From NCBI GenBank assembly GCA_009731375.1, contig BJOX01000154.1, forward strand, positions 586,336 through 650,335: 64,000 nt of DNA. The letters are read 5' to 3'. The notes beneath the pieces were generated by a model. That model saw nothing but the letters and a program-made list of their open reading frames with translations, was not told the DNA's origin and did no database searches. Positions 1 to 14,600 of the stretch are shown here, piece after piece (the stretch's first letter is position 1; every line of letters starts with the position of its first letter). Source of the DNA: Paulinella micropora (taxonomy: Eukaryota; Cercozoa; Imbricatea; Euglyphida). The translations under genes and the position numbers were made by a program.

Positions 1-217
1 TCCGGGATGGGAATCACGGGTAGACTGTGTTCTGGAAAAAGAAGAGGAGGAAGGACGTTGAAGAAAAAGGCAATCTAGGAATGGAGAGTGGGAGGATAAG
101 GAAGAAGAGAAAGAAAAGGAAGCCGTTAGTCCAAGTGTTTTGAGCACCGTAAGCTTGCGCAAGCTACAATGATGACATTGTATGAGGCCTAAACCCCCGC
201 AGGGACCTAGCCCGGGC
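1..217 (-). repeat. LINE 3'-region fragment, copy of 54961-55177
   Basis: These 217 bases recur, apparently without change, at 54961-55177. There they lie directly downstream (minus strand) of a recognisable LINE reverse-transcriptase C-terminus, so this is read as the untranslated 3' part of that LINE. At 217 the similarity stops at a GATA microsatellite, as expected for a 5'-truncated copy. The element runs off the left edge of the window. Confidence 0.6.
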
Positions 218-235
218 TATAGATAGGTAGATAGG

Positions 236-284
<49 letters not shown>

Positions 285-324
285 GGATAGACAGACAGAC
301 AGATAGACAGACAGACAGACAGAC

Positions 325-394
<70 letters not shown>
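218..394. repeat. (GATA)n / (GACA)n microsatellite
   Basis: Nearly pure GATA tetranucleotide array with GGTA and GACA interruptions, abutting the LINE fragment on its left. Confidence 0.95.
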
Positions 395-396
<2 letters not shown>

Positions 397-424
397 TACA
401 CAAACAAACAATCAAACGTACACA

Positions 425-634
425 CATATACACACATGCATACATGCATACATACATCATACATACATACATACATACATACATACATACATACGTACAT
501 ATATAAATACATACAATACATGCATACATACATAATACATACATACATACATACATACATACATAAATACATACATACGTTTGTAAGTCGTACGCACGTA
601 CATGCATGCATGCATGCATGCATACATACATACA

Positions 635-668
<34 letters not shown>

Positions 669-831
669 CATACATACATACACACATACACATACACATA
701 CACACACACATACATACATACATACATACGTACATACATACATACATACATATACATACATACATACATACATACATACATACATACATACATACATGCA
801 TACATACATACATACATACATACATACATAC
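425..831. repeat. (CATA)n microsatellite with CATG and CACATA variants
   Basis: Tetranucleotide array reading CATA on the plus strand and TATG on the minus strand. It begins exactly at the minus-strand donor of the exon at 832-878, so it forms the next intron (or the 3' flank) of that gene. Confidence 0.9.
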
Positions 832-1281
832 CGTTCCAGGTCTTTCTTCTTTTGGACCAAGGTCACCATTGCGTCCGGCTACATACATACCATAGCACAT
901 TTCTGTCCATGTTTGCATGTATGTTTGTATGTGTGTATGTATGTATGTATGTATGTGTGTGTATGTATGTATGTATGTATGCCTATCCCATCTCCACGCT
1001 CAATTAATGCTAGTGTGTGTTATGTATGTATGTATGTATGTATGTATGTATGTATGTATGTATTTATGTATGCGTTATGTATGTGTCATGTCTGTCTGTC
1101 GCACCTGTTCGGGTGTGTTGGTTGTCTGCATGCTCAACTCATGCACGTGTGTGTCGGCGTTCCAGGAACACACCAAACGCTTCTTATGCGGCCTTCGCAA
1201 ACGCAGTCGCGCCTGAGTAGATAGAGAGATAGATAGATATATGGATAGGTAGGCAGGTGGATAGATAGATAGATAGATAGA

Positions 1282-1355
<74 letters not shown>

Positions 1356-1888
1356 GGATGGATGGATGGATGGATGGAGATGGATGGATGGAGATGGATG
1401 GATGGAGATGGAGATGGATATAGATATAGATATAGATATATAGATATATAGATATAGATATAGATGTAGATGTAGATGTAGATATAGATATAGATATAGG
1501 TATAGGTATAGGTATAGATATAGATATAGATATAGATATAGATACAGATATAGATATATAGATATATAAGATATATAGATATATAGATATATAGATATAG
1601 AATAGATATAGATATAGATATAGATATAGATATAGAGATAGATATAGATAGAGATAGATAGATAGATAGATAGATAGATAGGTAGGTAGGTAGGTAGATG
1701 GATAGAATGATAATGATATACCTCTTCCCTGAGGATGAGGTGTGTAGCTTTCACACACGCTTTCCGCACACGACGCAGCTCCTGCATGTATGTATGTGTG
1801 TATGCATGCATGCATGTATGTATGTATATGTATGTATGTATATGTATGTATGTATATGTATGTATATGTCTGTATGTAGGTATGTAGG

Positions 1889-1948
<60 letters not shown>

Positions 1949-4729
1949 CATGTACGTGCACATGAACATGTACATGTAAATGTAAATGTAAATGTAAACG
2001 TAAATGTAAACGTAAATGTAAATGTAAATGTAAATGTATGTATGTATGTATTGTATGTATGTATGTATGTACGTACGTACGTACGTTATGCATTACGCAC
2101 GCACGTACGTATGTACGTATGTATGTATGTATGTATGTATGTATGTATGTATGAATGTATGAATGAATGAATGAATGAATGAATGTATGTATGTAAGTAT
2201 GTATGTATGTATGTATTTATGTATGTATGCATATGTATATGTATATGTATGTATGTATGAATGTACGTACGTACGTACGTACGTATGTATGTATGTATGT
2301 ATGTATGTATGTGTGTGTATGTGTATGTATGTATGTGTATGTATGTGTATGTATGCATGTATGTATGTATGTATGTATGTATTTATGTATGTATGCATAT
2401 GTATATGTATATGTATGTATGTATGAATGTACATACGTACGTACGTACGTATGTATGTATGTATGTATGTATGTATGTGTGTGTATGTGTATGTATGTAT
2501 GTGTATGTATGTGTATGTATGCATGTATGTTATGCATATATGCATATATGCATGTATGTATGTATGTATGCATGCATGCACGTATGTATGTATGTATGTA
2601 TGTATGCATATATGCACGTATGTGCATGCACGTACGTACGTACGTACACGTATGTATGTATGTATGTATGTGTGTGTGTGAATGTATGTCTTGTATGTAT
2701 GTATATTATATATATACATATATATATGTATATATATGTATAATATATATATATACATATATGTATAATATACATATATATGTAGATATGTATATATATA
2801 TATGTATATATATACATATATATACATATATATAACATATATATATATACATATATATATACTATATATATATATGCATGTATGTATTTATGTATGCATG
2901 CATGTATGTGTAGGTACATGTACGTATGTATGTATGTATGTATGTATTTTTGGTATTGTATGTATTGTATTGTTTTGTATTGTATTGTATTGTATTGTAT
3001 TGTACTGTATTGTATTGTATTGTATTGTATTGTATGGTATGGTATTGTATTGTATGGTATTGTATTGTATTGCGTTGTTTTGTATTGAATTGCATTGTTT
3101 TGTAGTGTAGTGTATTGTATTGTAGCGTAGTGTATTGTATTGTATTGTAGTGTATGTGTTGTATTGTATTGTATTGTATTGTATTATATGCATTGTATTT
3201 GTATTGTATTTATATTGTATTGTATTGTATTGTATTGTATTGTATTGTATTTTATTGTATTTTATTGTATTGTTCTGTTTTGTATTGTTCTGTTTTGTAT
3301 TGTATTGTATTGTATTTGTATTGTATTTGTATTGCATTGTATTGTATTATATTGTATTGCATTGCATTGTATTGTATTGTATTGAATTGTATTGCGTATA
3401 GTGTTGTATTTGTATTGTATTGTATTTGTATTGTATTGTATTTGTATTGTATTTGCATTGTATTGTATTGTATTGTATTGTCTTGTCTTGTATTGTATTT
3501 TATTGTACTGTATATGTATTGTATTGTATTGTATTGTATTGCATTGTATTGTATTGCATAGTATACTATAGTATAGTGTAGTATAGTATAGTTTAGTATT
3601 GTATTGTATTGTATTATATAGTATTGTGTTGTGTGTGTTATGTTGTATTGTATTGTACCGTATTGTATTGTATTGTATTGTCTTGTCTTGTATTGTATTG
3701 TTATTGTACTGTACTGTATTGTATTGTATTGTGTTGTGTTGTGTTGTGCTGTGTTGTATTGTATTGTATTGTATTGTGTTGTATTGTATGTATTGTATTG
3801 TTTTGTATTGTATTGTATTGTTTTGTATTGTATTGTATTGATGTATTGTATTGTATTGTATTGTATTGTCTAATTGTATTGTATTGTATTGTATTGTATT
3901 GTACTCTATGTGTGTGTACCTTGAGCTGTTGCTGCTCCAGTTCGTCCTTGAGCATGTAAAACCCTTCTAAGTACATGCTGACAGCAAGCTGATTCTAGCC
4001 TACGAGCACCAAAAGGACAATACCACCGAAATCATGAATTCGTCAGACTTTCGTCTGTGTTTCAAGAAGAGCATCTGGGGTACTTAGTACTTATGTGTTT
4101 GTGGAGTGCTATGGTCCACTGATGGGTTGTCCAAACGCCAAACCACACTGAGAAGTCTTTTCGAGACGTCTGCTCGAGCAGACCGCCTGATATGAGAAAG
4201 CATAGCAGAGATGGACTGCCCTCTCATTATCAATAGCATGCCCCACAGCCACCCAACCCCACTACTGCAGCCACCAACTGACCCCTAGACGATAGTTCTT
4301 CGATCTTCGATCTTCTTTTCTCGTTCCTCATTCTTCGCTCTTCAATCTTCATGCTTATAATTACTGAGCTCTTCGATCCTCGTTCTTCGTTCTTCGTTCT
4401 TCGTTTCTTCGTTCTTCGTTCTTCGTTCTTCATACTTAGTTCGGGAGTTTTCCTTATTTTGCGATTGCCTCTGTTTACAAAGCAGCTTTGCATCTTTTGT
4501 TTTCAGTTTTCCCTTAGTAAACCAAAGTGTGCGAAGAAAACAACTGGTGTATAATAAATATAAATATGTTCTTTTGCAGCCATTTTGTAACCGGCGGGTC
4601 CAGTTGAGAATTGTGTTGTATGGCCTTATATATGTTAGCCAGCGTGACCATGGCTTCTTGCAATTGATCCAAGGCCACGGCCGTTTCGCTCCTGGCCGGA
4701 AACAGGGTCAGGTGCCACTTGACTAACAT
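832..4729 (-). CDS. Unrecognised multi-exon gene with microsatellite introns
   Basis: Minus-strand gene model; function unknown. Exons in transcript order: 4592-4729 (starts [10 protein letters not shown], or from an acceptor at 4722), 4027-4074 ([16 protein letters not shown]), 3920-3988 ([20 protein letters not shown]), 1722-1781 ([17 protein letters not shown]), 1105-1212 ([13 protein letters not shown]...) and 832-878 ([16 protein letters not shown]). Every junction has AG before and GT after the exon; phase is 0 throughout until the last exon, which ends in phase 2. The peptide is basic, helical and rich in Lys, Arg and Gln, with no domain I recognise. Introns are almost entirely simple repeat; the one between 1781 and 3920 holds the GTATT and TATG arrays. 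An in-frame TAA just before the ATG at 4729 suggests that Met is the start. The 3' end was not found. Continuous phase supports the model; individual edges could be wrong. Confidence 0.5.
1213..1721. repeat. Compound GATA / GGAT / GATATA microsatellite (intron)
   Basis: GATA tetramers pass into GGAT tetramers and then GATATA and GATGTA hexamers. The array fills the interval between the gene-model exons at 1105-1212 and 1722-1781 with almost no unique sequence. Confidence 0.9.
1782..2939. repeat. TATG-family compound array with AT-rich (ATATAC)n core
   Basis: TATG tetramers with internal GTATAT hexamers (1890-1945), AAATGT hexamers (1975-2035), GAAT tetramers (2155-2185), and CGTA tetramers at several points. 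From about 2700 to 2875 it becomes ATAT/ATATAC sequence. Two blocks of about 160 bp, 2200-2360 and 2380-2530, are near-copies, showing higher-order duplication inside the array. Confidence 0.9.
2940..3919. repeat. (GTATT)n pentanucleotide array, about 1 kb
   Basis: A continuous TTGTA/GTATT pentamer array with point variants (GTGTT, GCATT, GTTTT, GTACT) and occasional hexamer slips. It is the only pentamer array of this size in the window. It stops at the minus-strand donor of the exon at 3920-3988, so it belongs to an intron. Confidence 0.95.
4075..4591. other. Unique sequence with a (TTCTTCG)n tract
   Basis: Intron of the minus-strand gene between exons at 4027-4074 and 4592-4729. It is mostly unique sequence, with a TTCTTCG/TTCGATC-type heptamer tract at about 4295-4435. 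No other feature seen. Confidence 0.6.
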
Positions 4730-4848
4730 TTACTAAAACCAGGGGTCTGCTTCTGGTGTGTCTGTAGGATCATAGTGCTCGACAAGGGGGCTGCCATCCA
4801 ATTTTACTACTACTACTACTACTACTTGCTCGAAAAAGGAGAAGGAAG

Positions 4849-4925
4849 ATAGAGCAACTGGTGTAGATGGAAATAAAAAGTCAAAGAAACAAAACTTCGG
4901 TCTTCGGAGTCTCACTGTAGGTCGA
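4849..4925 (+). repeat. Dispersed repeat shared with 30106-30183 and 31145-31222
   Basis: A block of about 75 bp beginning GATAGAGCAA and containing GGAAATAAAAAGTCAAAGAA recurs at about 30106 and 31145 with few differences. In the other two places it follows a GGAA array; here a GGAA-like tract (5015-5045) lies on the other side in the opposite orientation. Confidence 0.6.
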
Positions 4926-4970
4926 CTCTCTGCTGTCTCTGTTATTAGTCTACCGTATCTCCTCTCGACC

Positions 4971-5014
4971 ACCGGCGCGCCGTACATGTTAACAAAATTA
5001 CACGGCGCGCCGGT
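4971..5014. repeat. 13-bp perfect inverted repeat, GC-rich hairpin
   Basis: Arms 4971-4983 (ACCGGCGCGCCGT) and 5002-5014 are exact reverse complements, separated by an AT-rich 18-nt loop. The arms are much more GC-rich than the flanks. Confidence 0.75.
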
Positions 5015-5069
5015 TTCCTTCCTTCCTTCCTTTGCTTCCTTCTGTGTCACTGTTTTTTGTATAATAACA

Positions 5070-5110
5070 GTATGCATGTGTGTGTGTGTGCGTGTGTGTG
5101 TGAGTGTGTC

Positions 5111-5149
<39 letters not shown>

Positions 5150-5231
5150 CACAGAGAGAGAGAATGTCTATGGCATATTATATGCTATATTGCATGTATG
5201 TATGTAGTATCTCTCTCTCTCTCTCTCTCTG

Positions 5232-5272
<41 letters not shown>

Positions 5273-5349
5273 GCACACACACACACACAAGTACTCACAC
5301 ACAGACACACGCGCACTCTATCTCTTTCTCTCTCTCGCTCTCTCTCTCT

Positions 5350-5432
<83 letters not shown>

Positions 5433-5477
5433 TCACTCACTCACTCACTCACTCTCTCTCTCTTCTCATGGTTATTA

Positions 5478-5540
<63 letters not shown>
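5070..5540. repeat. TG / GA / CA / CT dinucleotide and (ATT)n arrays
   Basis: Successive dinucleotide arrays (TG, GA, CT, CA, CT, CA) ending in an ATT trinucleotide array at 5475-5540. Confidence 0.95.
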
Positions 5541-5541
<1 letters not shown>

Positions 5542-5945
5542 CCCAATGGCCTCAAGGCGTTAAACTGTGACGCCAACTCATAACCCTTTGGTGGTAGATG
5601 CTGGGGAGGAGGGTCGTTGCGCGCGTAAAAGATCTTAAACTCCGCATATGCTGGTTGATAGCCCAGGACCCAGCAGACACCAGATTGTTATGGGTGGGGT
5701 TTCGAGGCAGCTCTAGCAACCGCGCTTGGTGTATGCACTTGCACATTCGGTGACGTCTTGCAAGAGGTTGCTGGGACTGCGGAATAACCTCGGCTTAGTG
5801 CAGTCTTGCCCTCAGGAGCTCCATCGGTGGCCCCGATCATCAGGCGAGAGACTGACACGGGGGGGTGGAGGACCTCGAACAAGGGTATTGGAGGCTTATG
5901 TCCGTTGAGGATATGCCATTAGCTGCATCAGTACGCCTCAGATAT

Positions 5946-5946
<1 letters not shown>
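5541..5946. other. Unique island between two (ATT)n arrays
   Basis: About 400 bp of non-repetitive sequence bounded on both sides by ATT arrays. Open frames exist on both strands but none resembles a protein I know and no convincing splice pair was seen. It may be an insertion that carried or recruited the ATT tails. Confidence 0.4.
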
Positions 5947-8330
<2,384 letters not shown>

Positions 8331-8516
8331 CAGCTCAGGCTACAACCCAATGTCAATATTAATAACTCAAAAATTAACATTACTATGTGGCAGTGAACAT
8401 TACATGTATTAATAAGTCACACTTCTGAGAAAATTTTGGTGATAAGTCTAGAAAAGTTGGACGTCAAACTTTTTATACGTGGCAGGTCCGGCCAACTTTT
8501 CATTACAGGTCGATCT

Positions 8517-8520
<4 letters not shown>

Positions 8521-8555
<35 letters not shown>

Positions 8556-9048
8556 NNNNNNNNNNNNNNNNNNNNNNNNNNNNNNNNNNNNNNNNNNNNN
8601 NNNNNNNNNNNNNNNNNNNNNNNNNNNNNNNNNNNNNNNNNNNNNNNNNNNNNNNNNNNNNNNNNNNNNNNNNNNNNNNNNNNNNNNNNNNNNNNNNNNN
8701 NNNNNNNNNNNNNNNNNNNNNNNNNNNNNNNNNNNNNNNNNNNNNNNNNNNNNNNNNNNNNNNNNNNNNNNNNNNNNNNNNNNNNNNNNNNNNNNNNNNN
8801 NNNNNNNNNNNNNNNNNNNNNNNNNNNNNNNNNNNNNNNNNNNNNNNNNNNNNNNNNNNNNNNNNNNNNNNNNNNNNNNNNNNNNNNNNNNNNNNNNNNN
8901 NNNNNNNNNNNNNNNNNNNNNNNNNNNNNNNNNNNNNNNNNNNNNNNNNNNNNNNNNNNNNNNNNNNNNNNNNNNNNNNNNNNNNNNNNNNNNNNNNNNN
9001 NNNNNNNNNNNNNNNNNNNNNNNNNNNNNNNNNNNNNNNNNNNNNNNN

Positions 9049-9095
<47 letters not shown>
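8521..9095. other. Poly-T flanked assembly gap
   Basis: T homopolymers on both sides of N bases 8556-9048. The true content and length are unknown. Flanks 8331-8520 and 9096-9300 are unique and show no gene. Confidence 0.9.
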
Positions 9096-9299
9096 CCTTC
9101 CAGTAAGCAAGGTTTAATGAGGAAAGAAAAAGAGGAAACAAAGAAGAACAAAAGATAAAGAAGAACATAAAGAAGAGATTAAATCAAAAGAGATCTGGTT
9201 CCAAAGAACAACAGTACAAGCTCAAAAGGAAAAACTGGAACACTGAAAGGTTCAACAGAAGGCTCCAGGAAGAATAAAAAGGACACACAAGAGGGAAAA

Positions 9300-10345
9300 A
9301 ATAGTTTTTTTTTTTTTTTTTTTTTTTTTCAGTCACTTGGAATGAGTCTTTAATAATTGTGTATTAAACTGGTGTCATCATAGTAAAATCAAAATAATTA
9401 ACTGGGAAATCAGATAAAACTTAGTAAAAGTCAAAAAACTTTCAGAACGAATAAAATAGTATAATTATAAGTAAGGGCAGACAAAACCGTCCTAAACTTG
9501 AACAACACAAACAGCCGGCCGAGAGACACTGATGATATGGGGAAAGGAACCGTTGAGTGAGCTGCAATAGCGTACGCAGTAAGAGGATACATATATATAT
9601 ATCACAGGTAAGAAGCTGGCCCACGGTCAGACTCATGATCATGATCTAAATGCCGCGCCCCGAAGCGGTAAATTGCGGAGGCTCTGCTTCCTATAACTGC
9701 CCTAGTGAGATGATAATGAGAACTGAGACTTATGTAGGGAAGGATGGCCGCGGAACGTAAGGCTCAAACCGGCTGGAGAATGAGCTTACTGAGCGGCACG
9801 CCGCCTCGGGCATGTAGTATATATATATGATACGGACCACAAACCGTGACCCTAGTCACGAGTCAAGTTTTGTCGGTTATCCGACTTGAATCAGAAGATA
9901 TTATTTAATGCAAGCCGGGGTCCGCCGTTGGTAAGACTCATGATAACTAGGTTTAGTGTGACTATTACGGTGATCATGTTTTACTTTGCCACCGTGACCG
10001 TCCGACTGGTAAGTAATTTATTCGTATAGTCCAATGACCGTATAGTTCTAGTCAATAAGGGTAACGAACGTAACGGCCTAGTTAGTATTGGCATTCAGGA
10101 TTGGACAACTTCTAAAAATTGTGTAATAATCAAGTTACAGTCGTGCGGACTTTATTTCAGTCACAAGTTCAAGAGTCGTTATATATTACCTTTGAGTTTG
10201 TCAGTTCTCAGCCTGCTAGTATACTTGCCGCGGATTAAAAGTGTAGATTGGCATCCGACGGTGGCTTCTAACGGAGTCCCTCAGCACTTGAACCGGAGTG
10301 TAAAGGTGTTAAGTCCGTGAGTGACCGGGTAATTACCTAATCAAC
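9300..10345 (+). mobile_element. Degenerate Copia LTR and leader fragment
   Basis: The block starting at the poly-T and CAGTCACTTGGAAT (about 9306-9345), and the segment near 9605-9665 containing CGAAGCGGTAAATTGC, reappear inverted at 20330-20560. The segment 10010-10345 (ATTTATTCGTATAGTC..., CGGATTAAA..., TCCGTGAGTGACCGG) matches 52880-53190 inverted, and its last part matches the leader of the 21.6-29.9 kb Copia at 29760-29906. It therefore belongs to the same retrotransposon family, and gag sequence follows directly. Confidence 0.6.
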
Positions 10346-10439
10346 GGTTATGACTCGGAGCCGCTGGGGAAACGATTTTCGGCACCATGCGGTTAGCATG
10401 AGACAGTTGATGTCTCACACACCGGTGTTTAGCGGAAAC

Positions 10440-11524
10440 AAAAAGGATTTTCAGAGTTGCTATTATCAGAGTAGTAGAGGAGTATGCCTATGGTATTAGC
10501 ACAACTCTCGGGACATGTTCCATGATGCTTTTGAAGACCATAAAGCGGCAAAGACGAAATATGGTTTTGATAGAGACAGGATGAGAAAAGCAGAAGAAAT
10601 GGATGAACCGAGAGAACCACACGAGGTGGACACACCAGATGGATCAGACGAAGAAGACGAAACACAACAACCACGACAACAGAGACAGAGAGATAGCCGA
10701 ACACCACCAGAACAAAAGTCACCGACAGACAAACCACCCAACTGGAAAGACATGACGAAGGAAGAGAAGAAAGTATGGGAGGACAGAGCGATCCGAAAGA
10801 AGAAGAGGGCGATGACAAGAACCAACAAAGATGTGTACTTGCTAAGAAAGAAAAATTACAGAGAAGAACAGCAGTATCTGCATCGCTGCAGAATGTTTCA
10901 ACTTCTCGTCACAACAGCATTTTCGGAGGCTAAAGTGATACAATTTCTGCGCTGCAAAAAGCTTCATTGCCCGTCGAAAAAGTCGGCATTGTCAAGGAAA
11001 AATACGGTAATCTCAGTGGTGCGGCAAGATATATCGAAGACTCGGAAAGCATTTAAAGAGATGAGACCGAGACCGACACTGAGGATATGGATGAGTATCT
11101 AACACAACATCTACTGCAGAAGAACTGGCTAGAGGCCTTGAGAGGGAAGGCTTTTGAGCCAGAGGAAGCAGTGAATGGGTTGTTAGAGAAGCTAGCTGAG
11201 CATGAGGCCTATGGGCCTACATACCTCAATGATCAGTACAGATTAGCAGCAGCAAGCAGGCCATCGCATGATGACATGGTAGAGTCGGCAAGAGAATTTA
11301 CGTGCTGTGGGAAGCTAAGCAGAAGAGGCTCAGAAAGGAACGTAGGAAGAGAGAGAAAGAGAGAGGGTAAGGGAGCGAATCTACTACTAGGAGAGGGAGA
11401 GGGAGGAGAGAAAGGAGAAAAGAGAGAGATACACAAGAAATGGACAAAGAACGGGAAAGGGAGAAAGGGCGAAAGTAATGGGGGTGATAGCTCAGAGCAG
11501 GAATGGTGGCTGACAGTTCAATAA
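10440..11524 (+). pseudogene. Copia gag fragment, frameshifted and truncated
   Basis: Gag-like coding sequence parallel to that at 28.2-29.8 kb. A degenerate EEYAYGISTTLG-type start (10470-10515) corresponds to EEYAYDISTILG in the other copy; a lost base then shifts frame into an open stretch at 10515-11102 (acidic region, NWKDMTKEEKK motif). A second frame at 11087-11524 carries the segment with AYGPTYLNDQYRLAAA, matching AYGAKYFADHYRMAPA. The copy stops at WWLTVQ, exactly where the intact copy continues into its CCHC zinc knuckle. It cannot encode a full Gag. Confidence 0.75.
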
Positions 11525-11699
11525 TAGAGAGTTATCTCTAGTAGAAGTCTGTGTGTCTGGTTGCATGGCTCAATTGGATAAAAACAAGATAGACAAGATT
11601 TAATTGTCACAGTTCAAATCCCTCTTCTGTCCTATGTTTTCTAGGCACGCATTTTTTTGTTAATAAGATTTTCCGGTTTTTTTTAATAAAGTGTCTTTT

Positions 11700-14600
11700 T
11701 CACACGTTCGCGTCAGCGGTCACGTGTTCACCTTCGAGCCTCTGTCTCTTGCTGCTCACGTTCTGGTTCTCCTGGGACTTGTTCTTGCGTTTCGTGCTCT
11801 TCATGAGCACCTTGTTTGCATCCTCCTGGTAGAACTCATCATGATATCGCTGCACGTCGTGCACCGAGGCGATTGGCTGTATAGTAAACGTGCGGTGGCT
11901 CTCCCTATCACCGTCTTTCTGTGACCTTTTGCTTTTCCCGGTGGAAACATTCTCGTAGCCGACGCAGCCCAGTAGGTACTTGAGGGCTGCCTTGTTTGTG
12001 GCAAACTCCCTTTTCTTGAAGGGGATCTTGGGCCCAGCGAGGACCGCGTCTCCCGCGAGCTTGCGCACTAGCTCCGATTCAAGCAGCTCGTTGCTATACA
12101 CCGTCTTACTGTCCTTGAACAGGTCTTGGACCGAATTCACCTCGAATACTTCCGCGAGCCCGCTCACCGCCTTGTACAAACCGACGTGGCTCTTGCACAG
12201 CGCGGCGATCTGTCTGTCGGCCCTGTCCAGTTGCTCGGCCAGTCTCACGTCGCCTTTCACGAGGGCCAGCTGGTCCAAAATATCCACTTTGTCCTTGCAC
12301 TGCTGGTAGAAGGACTTAACCCCTTTTACCCACTTGTGCCGTAGCCAGGCAAGATCGTTTTGTAGCTTGGCGGGATCGTGGACAGGCGCTCCTTGCAGCT
12401 CGGCGCGCTTTTTCCTGTACTCTGCTGCCGCTTTCTTCAGCACTGTGTGGACGCCAGGGTAGCGGGCAAAGGTGCTCATCATGGCATACTCGATTTTTTC
12501 ATGGTCGTTGGGTCCACGAGACCTGAACAGAAAGTCCGCGCGTGTACGAGCGCTCTCTACCGTCAGCAACTCCCACTTCACTACGTCCCTGATCACTACC
12601 CCCATGAGACAGAGTGGAGGTGGCGGTACCAACTTCTCTCCGCCCTCTTCTAGTTCCTGCTCTAGCTGGATCTTTGCCTCCTTCTCTTCTTTCTTCTGTT
12701 TCGCTTTGTCGTCTGCTTTCTTTTTGCGCTCCTCGTCCGTCATGATAGGCGGCAAGACTAACTGGAAATCCTGGATGAGCCAATCCCACATGGCAGGACC
12801 CTTGCAGCGCCGCTGCTCCGCTAAGGACGCGATCAGCCGCAGCTTCAGACAACTGGGCACCTCAACCATCCTGGAAACGCCCGCCTGATCCTCCACCCGC
12901 ACCCAGTCGTAGCCACTGTCAATCACGCACCAGGGCGTAAGCACGCCTTTGACTCTGTGCAGAGCCCTCATGCGCGCCTCCTTGGCAGAGTAGTTGGCCT
13001 CGTACTGCTCGAAAACCTCGCAGTGTTCCCAGGGCAGAGTCGTCTCCTGTCTGCTCTCGAAACAGCGAGGGGCCGGGATCCCGCCTTCGCCAAAGTACGC
13101 GTAGATGGTCGAGTCCCTGACCCGACGCGCTCTCATTAGCATCTGCGCCATGATCCGCGCCGGTGGGCCCAGTTTCGAAATCTCCTTTTCGTACGCGCAG
13201 TGCAGGAAGACTTGGTCGACCAGGGTCTGTATATCCACCGCCACGCACATCTTGCTCGTGTAAATCAGTAGGCGGGGCGTCTTCTCTTTGGCTGGGTCGT
13301 TTTTGAAGAAGTCATTGATAGTCGACATCAGGAACTTACTGGTGCTCTTGCAAGTCTGGCCGTCCAGCAACCTGATGTCTGCCTTGTCCGACCACGTAGC
13401 CCTGATCCTGTTCTCTCGCTCGTAGATCTCCTTCTCTTCCCGGGTGCGCTTCTTCGGGTCTCTGTTGACAGTCGTCCGAACGTTGCCTCTCGTGCCGGGC
13501 GCGCATGGCCTCACGGGCGCGAGATCAGGGAACAGCTTTTGTAGCGTGTCGTACAGGGCCGCCGCCGCTCGCTGTGTGTGGCATGCGACCATCATCTTGT
13601 GCCCGTTGTGCAGGCCATCTGTAATTCTCCTCAGCCAGTCATCAAATTCAGATACCACCAGCAAGCCTCTCCGCAGGTGTAGGGGCACGTACTTGTAGTA
13701 GTGGAACCGTATGTCGTTTTGTGCCTCCTCCAGTGACGCTTTTCCTTCCCTTCTGGCGACTCCGCCCCCGTCGCACAACAACCAGTCGCGCAGGTGCGGC
13801 GACTTGTCGCAGTCCTTGTCCAAAATAAGCACCCTCTCGGCCATCCCGCACAACGCTCTGAAAATGACGTCGTTCTGTCTCAGGTTGTCCCCGTTGGTCT
13901 CGACAGAAACGCTCTGGTTGAAGATGAGCATCGCTTCGTCGACCACCACCATCTGGTACAACTGGAACTCCGCCCTGCGCTTGTCCTGTGCTGAGGCGGA
14001 CTGTAGCTTCCAGATAGACTCGTACTGGATTATGATGATGCGCGCCTCGTAGATCTCCTTCCTGCTAGCGTTTTCGTACATGATCACACCAGCGTATATC
14101 CCATGGTCCGCTAGGTATTTCTCCAGCCGCTTGTCCGAGTTCTGGGCCTGCGACGTTCGGCCGACGACCCAGACGATCTTGGCGGTGGGGTTCTGCGACA
14201 GCATTTCGCGAACTGCAGCGAAGCCCACGTGTGTTTTGCCCATCCCCGTGTGGCCGTTGATCACCACGTAACGAGCTTGCTTGAAAGAGACTCTGTGCAT
14301 CACTCTCTCCTGGTGGCCGTCGGGGAACGTCTTGAGGTACAAGTCTTGCTCCACAAGGAAGGCGATCGTGTGAGGGAAACCAGTGATCTTAGCCAAGTCC
14401 CCGTCAGACAGGTCACGCTTGTAAATGGCTTCGCGGTCGCCCGCGTTCTCGCTCACTGGGGTGACTCGCCACTGGAGGTCGCTGGGAGGCGACAGCATCG
14501 GGACCGGGATGCGCGCGCCATCCACCACGATCGTCTTGCTGTCGGGACGAGGCTTTTCCACACCAGAGAGCGCGCCACCGTCTGCGATGTGCTGGTTTAG

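Noticed and set aside
8436-9158. Open frames of Phe or Lys around 8.4-9.2 kb
   Set aside because: Poly-T and N bases only.
11566-11621. A tRNA gene (A box TGGCTCAATTGG, B box AGTTCAAATCC)
   Set aside because: The T stem does not pair and the D stem is poor; at most a tRNA-derived remnant.
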